This document shows positions 43,426 through 51,542 of a stretch of 64,000 nucleotides of DNA, piece after piece. Numbering within the stretch: position 1 is the stretch's first letter; every line of letters starts with the position of its first letter. The translations under genes and the position numbers were made by a program. Origin of the DNA: Rhodobacteraceae bacterium EL129 (lineage in GTDB: Bacteria > Pseudomonadota > Alphaproteobacteria > Rhodobacterales > Rhodobacteraceae). The notes beneath the pieces are model-generated. The model saw only the letters and a list, made by a program, of their open reading frames with translations. It did no database searches and was not told the DNA's origin. The DNA lies in NCBI GenBank assembly GCA_900313005.1, contig ONZJ01000002.1:417001-481000 (forward strand), in the 5' to 3' direction.

Positions 43426-44004
43426 TCACGGACAGTGATTGACCCGCCCCAGCTGCCAGCCTGTGTCACTGGCGGAAATTGTGGTCACGGAAAGATTGTC
43501 GATCGTATGGCCAAGGGCGTCATAGGGCGTCATCGCCCCGGCACGTTGCACTTGCGTCAGGATCACACCGATGTGGGCCACGGCGATGATATGGGCATCG
43601 GGGTGCGCATGGGTCATCGCGTCCACCACGCGGCACACGCGCAAGGCCGCTGCGTTCCAGCTTTCGCCACCCGGAGGGGCGATATCACCGGGAGTTTCCC
43701 AGTACGCACGGCTGAGATCGGGGTGGGTTTCGGATACTTCCGAGAAGTGTTTGCCGTCCCAGTCGCCAAAGTTGAATTCGCGCAGATCGCGCGCATGGGG
43801 CAGGCGGGTGCGGGTGGCCGCAATGGCGTTGGCCGTGGCGACCGAGCGGATGAGATCAGAGGAGATCAGCAAAGCGCCTTGGGGCAGATGGGCGTTGAGC
43901 CGGGCAATCTGCTCCACATCCGACAAATCGGCCGGCACATCGCGCCATCCGACAAAGTTTTTCTCGTGGGTGGGCCCGTGGCGCACCCAGTGCCAGGTGG
44001 TCAC
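43426..44004 (-). CDS. Histidine phosphatase (alpha-ribazole-phosphatase-like)
   Basis: A 192-residue histidine phosphatase (phosphoglycerate-mutase-like). The phosphate-binding RHG motif is in WHWVRHGPTHEKNFVGWRD at the N-terminus, LISSDLIRSVATANAI follows near 47, and the second His lies in IIAVAHIGVILTQV near 140. Position directly after cobU/cobP with an ATGA overlap suggests it is the alpha-ribazole phosphatase (CobC) of cobalamin nucleotide-loop assembly, but the family is broad and CobC is not proven. Confidence 0.85.
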   Translation of the reverse strand: MTTWHWVRHGPTHEKNFVGWRDVPADLSDVEQIARLNAHLPQGALLISSDLIRSVATANAIAATRTRLPHARDLREFNFGDWDGKHFSEVSETHPDLSRAYWETPGDIAPPGGESWNAAALRVCRVVDAMTHAHPDAHIIAVAHIGVILTQVQRAGAMTPYDALGHTIDNLSVTTISASDTGWQLGRVNHCP

Positions 44005-44522
44005 GGCAAGTCGCCTTTCAAAACCTGCGGCAGGCCTGCGATCACATTCACCACCAACCCGGCCTTGGCGGCTAGTTTCTGGTTCAGACGCCCTTGTGCC
44101 TCGCGGAAGTGACGGGCCATTGCATTTTCGGGAACAACGCTGGCGCCCACTTCGTTGGTGACAATCACAACCGGGGCGGCAGAGAGTGCAAGGCCTGCCA
44201 TCAAACCGGCCTCAGCCTCGGCCATATCGGTGCCCTCGAGCAGATGATTGCTTAGCCACATGGTGGCGCAATCCAACAGCACGCAGGTGTCGCCGCTGAT
44301 CGTGGCCAGTGTCCGGCCCACATCCAGAGATTCCTCAATGGTTTGCCAACCGGGGCCGCGTGCCTTGCGGTGACGCGCCAGTTTTGCACGCATTTCATCA
44401 TCATGGGCCTGTGCGGTGGCCAAATAAACCTTGGCGCGGCCTGTGCCATGCACCAGCCCTTCGGCAAAGTCAGATTTCCCCGAGGCCGCACCCCCGATAA
44501 CAAGGCTAAGTCCTGGCAACAT
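44001..44522 (-). CDS. cobU: Bifunctional adenosylcobinamide kinase/adenosylcobinamide-phosphate guanylyltransferase
   Basis: A 173-residue P-loop enzyme of cobalamin nucleotide-loop assembly that phosphorylates adenosylcobinamide and then adds GMP. The P-loop SLVIGGAASGKSDFAEGLV lies at the N-terminus, YLATAQAHDDEMRAKLARHRKARG carries the conserved His-containing block, LLDCATMWLSNHLL the Walker B-like Asp, and VVIVTNEVGASVVPENAMAR a late motif. Name cobU or cobP. The downstream phosphatase overlaps it by four bases. It is divergent from rpoH. Confidence 0.95.
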   Translation of the reverse strand: MLPGLSLVIGGAASGKSDFAEGLVHGTGRAKVYLATAQAHDDEMRAKLARHRKARGPGWQTIEESLDVGRTLATISGDTCVLLDCATMWLSNHLLEGTDMAEAEAGLMAGLALSAAPVVIVTNEVGASVVPENAMARHFREAQGRLNQKLAAKAGLVVNVIAGLPQVLKGDLP

Positions 44523-44542
44523 CGCTTTTTCGCACTTTCTTT

Positions 44543-44572
44543 TGATCCGGGTTGATTGGGACTGCGTACCAC
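44543..44572 (+). promoter_or_regulatory. Possible sigma-E-type promoter before rpoH
   Basis: TGATCC followed by an 18-base spacer and TACCAC. The -35 and spacer match the RpoE(ChrR) promoter known to drive rpoHII in Rhodobacter sphaeroides; the -10 (TAAGA there) is only a partial match, so confidence is low. Confidence 0.3.
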
Positions 44573-44627
44573 CCTGTGACAGACTGAAAAAGGTAGAAAA
44601 CTACCGAGAGCTTGATGGGGGGTCACG

Positions 44628-45506
44628 ATGCCACTGGATGCACCGCAAGATTTTTCGATGTCTCGGGCTGCGATGAAGGCGGAATTGCTGGATCCAGAGA
44701 CCGAATTGAAGTTGGCATACGCCTGGCGCGACGAGCGCGATGAAGCGGCATTGCATCGTTTAATCACGGCCTATATGCGGCTGGCGATTTCGATGGCGTC
44801 AAAGTTCAAACGTTACGGCGCGCCGATGAATGATCTGATCCAGGAGGCAGGATTGGGATTGATGAAAGCGGCCGATAAATTTGATCCCGATCGCGGCGTG
44901 CGCTTTTCGACCTATGCTGTGTGGTGGATCAAGGCCAGCGTGCAGGATTATGTGATGCGCAACTGGTCGATGGTGCGCACCGGATCCACATCGTCGCAGA
45001 AGTCATTGTTTTTCAACATGCGCCGGGTGCAGGCCCAGATCGAGCGCGAGGCCTTTGCCCAGGGCGAAGAGCTGGACGGGCATCAGCTGCGCGAGATGAT
45101 TGCGCAAGAAGTGGGTGTGCCGCTGCGTGATGTGGAAATGATGCAGGGCCGATTGTCGGGCTCTGATTTTTCGCTGAACGCCACTCAGTCGTCCGAGGAC
45201 GAGGGGCGCGAATGGATGGACACGCTGGAGGATGATGGTCCTCGCGGGGATGAACAGGTTGAAGAAAGTCACGATCTGGCGGCCCTGCGCGGGTGGTTGG
45301 GAGAGGCCATGGACCAGCTGAATGACCGCGAGCAATTCATCATCCGCGAGCGCAAGCTGTCGGACGAGCCGCGAACGCTGGAAAGCTTGGGGAATGAGCT
45401 AAGCCTCAGCAAGGAACGTGTGCGTCAGTTGGAGGCTGCGGCCTATCAAAAAATGCGCAAACATCTTGAACGGCAGGGTGAAGAGGTGCAAAGCCTTTTG
45501 GCATGA
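44628..45506 (+). CDS. rpoH: RNA polymerase sigma factor RpoH (sigma-32 group, RpoHII-like)
   Basis: A 292-residue heat-shock/stress-type sigma factor. Region 2 reads LHRLITAYMRLAISMASKFKRYG, then LIQEAGLGLMKAADKFDPDRGVRFSTYAVWWIKASVQDYVMRN, which includes the -10 recognition helix. An RpoH box-like QKSLFFNMRR follows, and region 4 has LNDREQFIIRERKLSDEPRTLESLGNELSLSKERVRQLEA. It is probably RpoHII, used in oxidative/singlet-oxygen stress in relatives, but I cannot separate it from RpoHI by eye. It overlaps the downstream chaN by four bases. Confidence 0.94.
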   Translation: MPLDAPQDFSMSRAAMKAELLDPETELKLAYAWRDERDEAALHRLITAYMRLAISMASKFKRYGAPMNDLIQEAGLGLMKAADKFDPDRGVRFSTYAVWWIKASVQDYVMRNWSMVRTGSTSSQKSLFFNMRRVQAQIEREAFAQGEELDGHQLREMIAQEVGVPLRDVEMMQGRLSGSDFSLNATQSSEDEGREWMDTLEDDGPRGDEQVEESHDLAALRGWLGEAMDQLNDREQFIIRERKLSDEPRTLESLGNELSLSKERVRQLEAAAYQKMRKHLERQGEEVQSLLA

Positions 45507-46267
45507 TTGCCCGCGCATTTGCCTGTTTGGTCTGCATGTCCTGTGCCGCTTTGGCGCAGGACATTGTTGTTCTGGGTGAGGTTCACGACAATCTCGATCA
45601 TCACCGAGTACAGGCCGAAGAGGTCTCCAAGCTTGCACCAGCGGCATTGGTGTTTGAAATGCTGAGCGCCGCGCAGGCCGATGGGGCTATTCTGGACCAT
45701 GTGGGCGACGCAGGCGCGCTTGGGGCCGCACTTGGCTGGGCCGAGAGCGGCTGGCCAGATTTCGATATGTATTATCCGATATTTGCCGCCGCGCCAGAGG
45801 CCCGGGTCTACGGTGCAGGTGTGACGCGGTCTGATGCGCGGGGCGCGTTGGAGGGGCGACTGAGCACGCTCTTTGGACCGCAAGCCGAGGCCTATAGTCT
45901 GTTGGAGGATTTGCCTTCGGATCAACGCGCGACGCGGTTTGCTTTGCAGATGTCGGCACATTGCGACGCGATTCCCGAAGAGATGCTGCCGAGCATGGTC
46001 GATATCCAGCGCTTGCGTGATGCCACACTGGCGCGCGTGGCCTTGCAGGCGCTTGAGGAAACTGGAGGGCCTGTCGCGGTGATCACCGGCAATGGTCATG
46101 CCCGTCCCGATTGGGGCGTGCCCTCTTACCTGGCGAGAGTATCCCCAGACACAAAAGTGCAGGTTATTGGCCAAACCGAGGGTGATGCGGCATTGGAGGG
46201 AGGGTTTGACACGGTTCTGTCCTCTCCCGCACCGGACCGCGAAGATCCTTGTGATGCGTTCAGGTAA
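45503..46267 (+). CDS. ChaN-family exported protein (heme/iron-uptake-associated)
   Basis: A 254-residue protein with an N-terminal signal sequence (about 18 residues, cut near AQD) and the ChaN (DUF399) core: VVLGEVHDNLDHH near 22, PAALVFEMLSAAQ near 47, and a C-terminal VITGNGHARPDWGVPSYLA. ChaN-like proteins bind heme in some bacteria; whether this one does is not shown by sequence. It overlaps rpoH by four bases, so translation is coupled and expression may follow the sigma factor. Confidence 0.85.
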   Translation: MIARAFACLVCMSCAALAQDIVVLGEVHDNLDHHRVQAEEVSKLAPAALVFEMLSAAQADGAILDHVGDAGALGAALGWAESGWPDFDMYYPIFAAAPEARVYGAGVTRSDARGALEGRLSTLFGPQAEAYSLLEDLPSDQRATRFALQMSAHCDAIPEEMLPSMVDIQRLRDATLARVALQALEETGGPVAVITGNGHARPDWGVPSYLARVSPDTKVQVIGQTEGDAALEGGFDTVLSSPAPDREDPCDAFR

Positions 46268-46272
46268 AACCC

Positions 46273-46300
46273 TCTGCCCCTTGTCACTTGCAGGGGCAGA
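46273..46300 (+). terminator. Hairpin after chaN
   Basis: A 9-bp stem TCTGCCCCT/AGGGGCAGA with a 10-base loop, six bases after the chaN stop and before coaBC. The following CCCTACTCTTT is a weak U tract, so a partial terminator is likely. Confidence 0.5.
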
Positions 46301-46336
46301 CCCTACTCTTTGGCAGGTTAATAAGGACATGCTGCC

Positions 46337-47530
46337 ATGCTCGCCTCAAAACGTATCCTGCTGATTATCGGGGGCGGCATTGCCGCTTTCAAATCGCTCG
46401 ATCTGATCCGCCGTTTGCGTGAACGCGGGGCTTCGGTCACGCCGGTTTTGACCCAGGCCGGAGAAGAGTTTGTGACACCCTTGTCGGTGTCCGCCTTGGC
46501 CGGAGACAAGCTTTACCGGGATCTGTTTGATCTGACGGATGAGGCCGAGATGGGCCATATTGAGCTGTCGCGTTCGGCGGATTTGATTGTTGTGGCCCCG
46601 GCCACGGCGGATCTGATGGCGAAGATGGCGCAGGGATTGGCGAATGATCTGGCCTCGACCCTGTTGCTGGCGACCGACACGCCTGTCCTGGCCGCCCCGT
46701 CGATGAACGTACGCATGTGGGACCATCCCGCCACCCAGCGCAATATGACCACGCTTCAGGGAGATGGCATCCGGGTTATTGGCCCGAATGAAGGCGATAT
46801 GGCCTGCGGCGAATACGGCCCCGGGCGCATGGCCGAGCCGATGGAGATTGTCGCGGCGATCGAGGCGGCATTGGCGGATGGACCGCTGAAGGGCAAACGC
46901 GTTTTGGTCACATCCGGCCCCACGCATGAGCCGATTGACCCGGTGCGCTATATCGCCAACCGCTCGTCCGGGTCGCAAGGCACGGCGATTGCGCGGGCTT
47001 TGGCCGCGCTGGGAGCGGAGGTGGTGTTTGTCTCCGGTCCTGCTGATGTTGATCCTCCGGGCGGTGTTGAGGTTATCCGGGTTGAAACGGCGCAGCAAAT
47101 GCTGGAGGCCGTGCAGGCCGGGCTGCCAGCGGATGCGGCGGTGTTTGCCGCAGCTGTGGCAGACTGGCGGGTTGCCTCGGCGTCGGACAGCAAGATGAAG
47201 AAAACCAAAGGTGGTTTGCCCAAACTGGAGTTTGCCGAGAACCCGGATATTCTGGCGACTGTGGCACAGATGAAGAAAGGCCGCCCGGGGCTCGTCGTGG
47301 GATTTGCAGCTGAAACCGATGATGTTATCGAAAACGCTACCGCAAAACGCAAGCGCAAGGGCTGTGATTGGATCGTGGCCAATGATGTGAGCGCGGAGAC
47401 GGGCATCATGGGGGGCGCGGAAAATGATGTGACCCTGATCACAGATGAGGGCGCCGAAGACTGGCCGCGTATGTCAAAATCTCAGGTCGCGTCAAAATTG
47501 GCGGCCCGGATAGCGGATGAGCTGGCCTGA
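46337..47530 (+). CDS. coaBC: Bifunctional phosphopantothenoylcysteine decarboxylase/synthetase
   Basis: Two-domain enzyme of CoA synthesis, 397 residues. The N-terminal FMN-dependent decarboxylase (CoaC) has ILLIIGGGIAAFKSLDLIRRLRERG, PASMNVRMWDHPATQRN and MACGEYGPGRMAEP with the active-site Cys. The C-terminal synthetase (CoaB) has LVTSGPTHEPIDPVRYIANRSSGSQG and IVANDVSAETGIMGGAEN. AAGGA lies before the ATG. It is followed by dut after 36 bases, an arrangement common in alphaproteobacteria. Confidence 0.96.
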   Translation: MLASKRILLIIGGGIAAFKSLDLIRRLRERGASVTPVLTQAGEEFVTPLSVSALAGDKLYRDLFDLTDEAEMGHIELSRSADLIVVAPATADLMAKMAQGLANDLASTLLLATDTPVLAAPSMNVRMWDHPATQRNMTTLQGDGIRVIGPNEGDMACGEYGPGRMAEPMEIVAAIEAALADGPLKGKRVLVTSGPTHEPIDPVRYIANRSSGSQGTAIARALAALGAEVVFVSGPADVDPPGGVEVIRVETAQQMLEAVQAGLPADAAVFAAAVADWRVASASDSKMKKTKGGLPKLEFAENPDILATVAQMKKGRPGLVVGFAAETDDVIENATAKRKRKGCDWIVANDVSAETGIMGGAENDVTLITDEGAEDWPRMSKSQVASKLAARIADELA

Positions 47531-47566
47531 AGAATTGAATATATTTGGCAAGATGAAGGGCAGGGC

Positions 47567-48028
47567 ATGGTCACTATAAACTGTGTTTGGGACGAAGGTG
47601 CAGACCGCGCTTTGGGTTTACCTGCCTATGAAACTGCCGGGGCGGCGGGGGCTGATCTGCGTGCAAATTTCCCCGCCGGGCAACGAGACGGTGTGACGGT
47701 CGCACCCGGTGCGCGGGTATTGGTGCCCACGGGTCTGCGGCTGGCCATCCCGCAGGGGTATGAGGTGCAGCTGAGGCCGCGCTCGGGATTGGCGCTTAAA
47801 CATGGGATCACCCTGCCCAACAGCCCCGGTACGATTGATGCGGATTATCGCGGTCCCTTGGGCGTGATTGTGATGAATGCAGGGGAGGCTTCCTTTCACA
47901 TCGACCACGGCGCGCGCATCGCGCAGATGATCGTGGCCCCTGTGGTGCAGGCGCAGATGGCGCTGGTGGCATCCTTGGATGAGACGGCCCGCGGTGCGGG
48001 CGGTTTTGGCTCGACCGGGCGGGGCTGA
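47567..48028 (+). CDS. dut: dUTP diphosphatase
   Basis: Trimeric dUTPase, 153 residues, hydrolysing dUTP to dUMP to keep uracil out of DNA. The five conserved motifs are visible in order: AGAADLRAN (motif 1), [10 protein letters not shown] (motif 2), [17 protein letters not shown] (motif 3), [11 protein letters not shown] (motif 4) and [11 protein letters not shown] (motif 5). The stop overlaps the start of the following MoeB/ThiF gene by one base. Confidence 0.96.
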   Translation: MVTINCVWDEGADRALGLPAYETAGAAGADLRANFPAGQRDGVTVAPGARVLVPTGLRLAIPQGYEVQLRPRSGLALKHGITLPNSPGTIDADYRGPLGVIVMNAGEASFHIDHGARIAQMIVAPVVQAQMALVASLDETARGAGGFGSTGRG

Positions 48029-49077
48029 TGGCGCTGGTTCTGATCATGGCCGCGGCGCTGTGGGGCATCGGCGTGCTGATGGGCACGCCTCAGCGATTAC
48101 GATGGGTTATGATCGGGATATTGTGGCTGGCTGTCGTAGGCCTGCATCTGGCTTTGCCTGATGGGCACGCCCTGCGGATGGCCACCGGGGAAAGTGCTTC
48201 GCTGTGGCTCCTGTTGGGCGGGGCGGCCTCGCTTGTGTTGGCCTATCGCACGGGGCTGCGTAGATTGCGTAAAACGGCCGAGGCGCGCGCACAGCCGCCG
48301 GAACCGGGTGGCACATTTTCCAATGCCGAGCTGGAGCGCTATGCCCGTCATATCATCCTGCGTGAGATCGGAGGACCGGGGCAAAAGGCCTTGAAAGAGG
48401 CGCGGGTTCTGGTGATTGGCGCGGGGGGATTGGGATCGCCTGCGCTGATGTACCTCGCGGCAGCAGGTGTCGGGACCATCGGGGTGATTGATGATGATTT
48501 TGTCGATTTTTCCAACCTGCAGCGTCAGATCATCCACACCGATGACCGCGTCTATCAACCCAAGGTGCAATCGGCCGTCGAGGCGATGAGCGATCTGAAC
48601 CCCTTTGTCACCCTGCGACCGTACAAACGTCGGCTTGAGGAAGATATGGCCGAGGAGCTGTTCTCTGACTACGATATCATCCTTGATGGGACTGATAACT
48701 TTGAGACCCGGTTCCTGGTCAATGCAACAGCGGTGCATCTGAAAAAACCATTGATTTCCGGCGCGTTGTCGCAGTGGGAAGGTCAAATCAGCGTTTTTGA
48801 TCCGGCACATGGCACGCCGTGTTATCGGTGCATTTTCCCACAGGCCCCTGCCGCTGACCTGGCCCCGTCCTGTGCCGAAGCTGGCGTGGTGGGGCCGCTG
48901 CCCGGTGTGATCGGGTCGATGATGGCCGTTGAGGCCGTCAAGCTGATCTCCGGGGCGGGTGCTCCGCTGCGGAACGAAATGCTGATTTACGATGCACTAT
49001 ACGGTGAAAGCCGGAAACTGAAGCTGAAACCCAACGCGACCTGTCCTGTGTGTTCAGGGCTGCGCACGCAGGTGTGA
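48028..49077 (+). CDS. HesA/MoeB/ThiF-family E1-like adenylyltransferase with N-terminal membrane helices
   Basis: A 349-residue protein. An N-terminal extension (about 1-75) carries two or three hydrophobic helices (LVLIMAAALWGIGVLMG; WVMIGILWLAVVGLHLAL; LWLLLGGAASLVLAY), unusual for this family. The E1-like domain follows: RVLVIGAGGLGSPALMYLAAAGVGTIGVID, DFSNLQRQIIH, then CYRCIFP and CPVCSG as the zinc-binding Cys pairs. It adenylates the C-terminus of ThiS/MoaD-type sulfur carriers; the exact partner cannot be fixed, and no rhodanese domain is present. One-base overlap with dut. Confidence 0.88.
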   Translation: MALVLIMAAALWGIGVLMGTPQRLRWVMIGILWLAVVGLHLALPDGHALRMATGESASLWLLLGGAASLVLAYRTGLRRLRKTAEARAQPPEPGGTFSNAELERYARHIILREIGGPGQKALKEARVLVIGAGGLGSPALMYLAAAGVGTIGVIDDDFVDFSNLQRQIIHTDDRVYQPKVQSAVEAMSDLNPFVTLRPYKRRLEEDMAEELFSDYDIILDGTDNFETRFLVNATAVHLKKPLISGALSQWEGQISVFDPAHGTPCYRCIFPQAPAADLAPSCAEAGVVGPLPGVIGSMMAVEAVKLISGAGAPLRNEMLIYDALYGESRKLKLKPNATCPVCSGLRTQV

Positions 49078-49125
49078 TTGTACGCCCCCGCCTCAGGCCC
49101 TATTTAAAACTTAAAGGAGATTTTG

Positions 49126-51138
49126 ATGACCAATCCGCTTTTGCAAGACTGGGATACGCCCTTTGACCTGGCCCCGTTTGACCGTGTTGATGACGCTCAT
49201 TTCGCCCCCGCCTTTGAAGCGGCTTTGGAGGCGGCCAAGGCTGAGGTGATTGCGATTGCGGACAATCCCGAGCCCGCCCGTTTTGACAATACGGTGGAGG
49301 CATTGGAGGCTTCGGGCAAGGGGCTGAGCAAAGTCTTGTCGGTGTTTTATGCGGTGGCCGGGGCGGACAGCAATCCCAAGCGGCAGGAATTGCAGCGCGC
49401 CTTTGGGCCGAAGTTGGCGCAATTTTCATCGGATGTGACATCGAACACTGCGTTGTTTGCCAGGATCGAAACCCTTTGGGCTGCGCGGGAGGATCTGGAT
49501 TTGAATGCCGAACAAGCGCGGTTGCTGATGCTGACACATCGCCGCTTTCGGCGCGCGGGCGCTGCGCTGACGGGGGCCGAAGCGACACGGATGCGAGAGA
49601 TCATGTCGCGCCTGTCAGAGCTTGGGACCAGCTTCACCCAGAACCTGCTGGCCGATGAGGCCGGCTGGTCGATGGATTTGGCCGAGGCTGATCTGGAAGG
49701 TTTGCCTGGATTTGTAGTCTCTGCAGCGCGGGCCGCGGGGCAGGAGTTGGGCAAGGATGGGCCTGTGGTGACGCTGTCGCGTTCATTGATTGTGCCGTTT
49801 CTGCAATTTTCTCCGCGCCGTGATTTGCGGGAACGCGCCTTTCGCGCCTGGGAGGCGCGTGGCGCCAATGGAGGCACAACGGACAACCGTGGGATTGCCG
49901 CCGAGACCCTTGGCTTGCGCGAGGAGCGGGCGAAATTGCTGGGTTATGCCAGCTTTGCTGATTTCAAGCTGGAAACCGAGATGGCCAAGACGCCCGGAGC
50001 AGTGCGTGATCTGCTGATGTCGGTCTGGGCACCAGCCAAGGCGCGCGCCGAAGCAGATGCCGCTGTGCTTACGCAGATGATGCAGGATGATGGGATCAAC
50101 GATGATCTGGCGCCCTGGGACTGGCGCTACTATGCCGAAAAACGACGCAAGGCCGAGTTCGATCTGGATGAGGCCGAATTGAAGCCCTACCTGCAACTGG
50201 ACCGGATGATCGAGGCGGCCTTTGCCTGTGCCACACGGCTGTTCGGGCTGGAGTTCAAACCCATTGAGGTGCCGCTTTATCATCCCGACTGTCGGGCGTG
50301 GGAAGTTATGCGCGCGGGCGAGCATGTGGCTGTGTTCATCGGCGATTACTTTGCGCGTGCTTCCAAACGATCGGGTGCGTGGTGTTCATCCATGCGCGGG
50401 CAGGCCAAGACGCCCGAGGTGCAGGGCCCCGTTGTGATCAACGTGTGCAACTTCGCCAAGGGGGATCCTGCACTGCTGAGTTATGACGATGCGCGTACGC
50501 TGTTTCACGAGTTTGGCCATGCCTTGCACCATCTGCTGTCGAATGTGACCTATGAGAGCATGTCAGGCACATCGGTGGCGCGGGATTTTGTGGAGCTGCC
50601 AAGCCAGCTTTATGAGCATTGGCTAGAGGTGCCCGAGGTGCTGGCCGAATTTGCCACCCATGCCGAAACAGGTGAAGCGATGCCACCGCTGGTGTTGCAG
50701 AAGGTTCTGGATGCCGCGAATTTTGATATGGGGTTTTCGACGGTGGAATATGTGGCCTCGGCAGCGGTGGATTTGGCGTTTCACGAGAGGGCTGCCCCGG
50801 CTGACCCAATGGCCGAACAGGGCCGCGTTTTGGACGGTTTGGGGATGCCTGCTGCGATCCGGATGCGCCATGCCACGCCGCAGTTTGCCCATGTGTTTTC
50901 AGGGGATGGATATTCGTCTGGCTACTATAGTTATATGTGGTCCGAGGTGATGGATGCCGATGCCTTTGCCGCGTTTGAGGAAGCGGGCGATGCGTTTGAC
51001 GCCAAGACCGCTGCCCGGTTGGAGGAGCACATCCTGTCCACCGGTGGCACGGTAGAAGCCGAAGCGCTCTATACATCCTTCCGCGGGCGATTGCCGGGGG
51101 TTGAAGCGCTTTTGAAAGGGCGTGGATTGGTGGCTTAA
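49126..51138 (+). CDS. M3-family zinc metallopeptidase (oligopeptidase A/Dcp type)
   Basis: A 670-residue cytoplasmic peptidase of the thimet oligopeptidase family. The zinc site is LFHEFGHALHHLLS (HEXXH, about residue 460) with the distal Glu ligand expected in the conserved block ARDFVELPSQLYEHW. Other family blocks are KLLGYASFADFKLETEMAKTP and the C-terminal GYSSGYYSYMWSEVMDADAFAAF. AAAGGAGA lies just upstream; the TTG before the ATG is not needed. It probably degrades oligopeptides; OpdA versus Dcp cannot be told apart confidently. Confidence 0.93.
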   Translation: MTNPLLQDWDTPFDLAPFDRVDDAHFAPAFEAALEAAKAEVIAIADNPEPARFDNTVEALEASGKGLSKVLSVFYAVAGADSNPKRQELQRAFGPKLAQFSSDVTSNTALFARIETLWAAREDLDLNAEQARLLMLTHRRFRRAGAALTGAEATRMREIMSRLSELGTSFTQNLLADEAGWSMDLAEADLEGLPGFVVSAARAAGQELGKDGPVVTLSRSLIVPFLQFSPRRDLRERAFRAWEARGANGGTTDNRGIAAETLGLREERAKLLGYASFADFKLETEMAKTPGAVRDLLMSVWAPAKARAEADAAVLTQMMQDDGINDDLAPWDWRYYAEKRRKAEFDLDEAELKPYLQLDRMIEAAFACATRLFGLEFKPIEVPLYHPDCRAWEVMRAGEHVAVFIGDYFARASKRSGAWCSSMRGQAKTPEVQGPVVINVCNFAKGDPALLSYDDARTLFHEFGHALHHLLSNVTYESMSGTSVARDFVELPSQLYEHWLEVPEVLAEFATHAETGEAMPPLVLQKVLDAANFDMGFSTVEYVASAAVDLAFHERAAPADPMAEQGRVLDGLGMPAAIRMRHATPQFAHVFSGDGYSSGYYSYMWSEVMDADAFAAFEEAGDAFDAKTAARLEEHILSTGGTVEAEALYTSFRGRLPGVEALLKGRGLVA

Positions 51139-51173
51139 GCGATGTTAATCCAAGACTAACAAACGAAGTATTG

Positions 51174-51443
51174 CTATCTGCTGAAGGCCACAAACTCGCA
51201 ATTTTCAAACGGTGGATGAGCCACTTGCCTAAACCATTCTTGGTTGAAATCAGGAAGGTTACCAAGGTGTTGCAATAGCAGTGCCCATCCCTCTAGTTCT
51301 TCGTGAAAAATCCAGGTTCTTCCGTTGATCTCGACTGAACAACAGATCAGGTCTGATGTCAGTGCATCACGTTTATAGAATGTGATTTTATCCACATTCC
51401 TGAGAACCAATTGAGAGATTATTCCGCCGTCAATTTTGCGCAT
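51174..51443 (-). CDS. Small conserved hypothetical protein
   Basis: An 89-residue soluble protein starting MRKIDGGIISQLVLRNVDK, with a central TFYKRDALTSDLICCSVEINGRTW and an end LPDFNQEWFRQVAHPP. I believe similar short proteins occur elsewhere in bacteria but cannot name a family. It is clearly lower in GC than its neighbours (TTTAT-, AAT-rich codons), which suggests a different origin or weak selection. It is convergent with the peptidase and lies 100 bases from the phosphomannomutase stop; that gap shows nothing recognisable. Confidence 0.65.
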   Translation of the reverse strand: MRKIDGGIISQLVLRNVDKITFYKRDALTSDLICCSVEINGRTWIFHEELEGWALLLQHLGNLPDFNQEWFRQVAHPPFENCEFVAFSR

Positions 51444-51542
51444 CGGTTCGTCTTTATGAGGCAGGCCCGTTGCAGATCATAATATGAACCCGCAAAGCTG
51501 GTACTGAATTTCTACCTTCAAGAGCTTCTTGCCAATCCTCGA

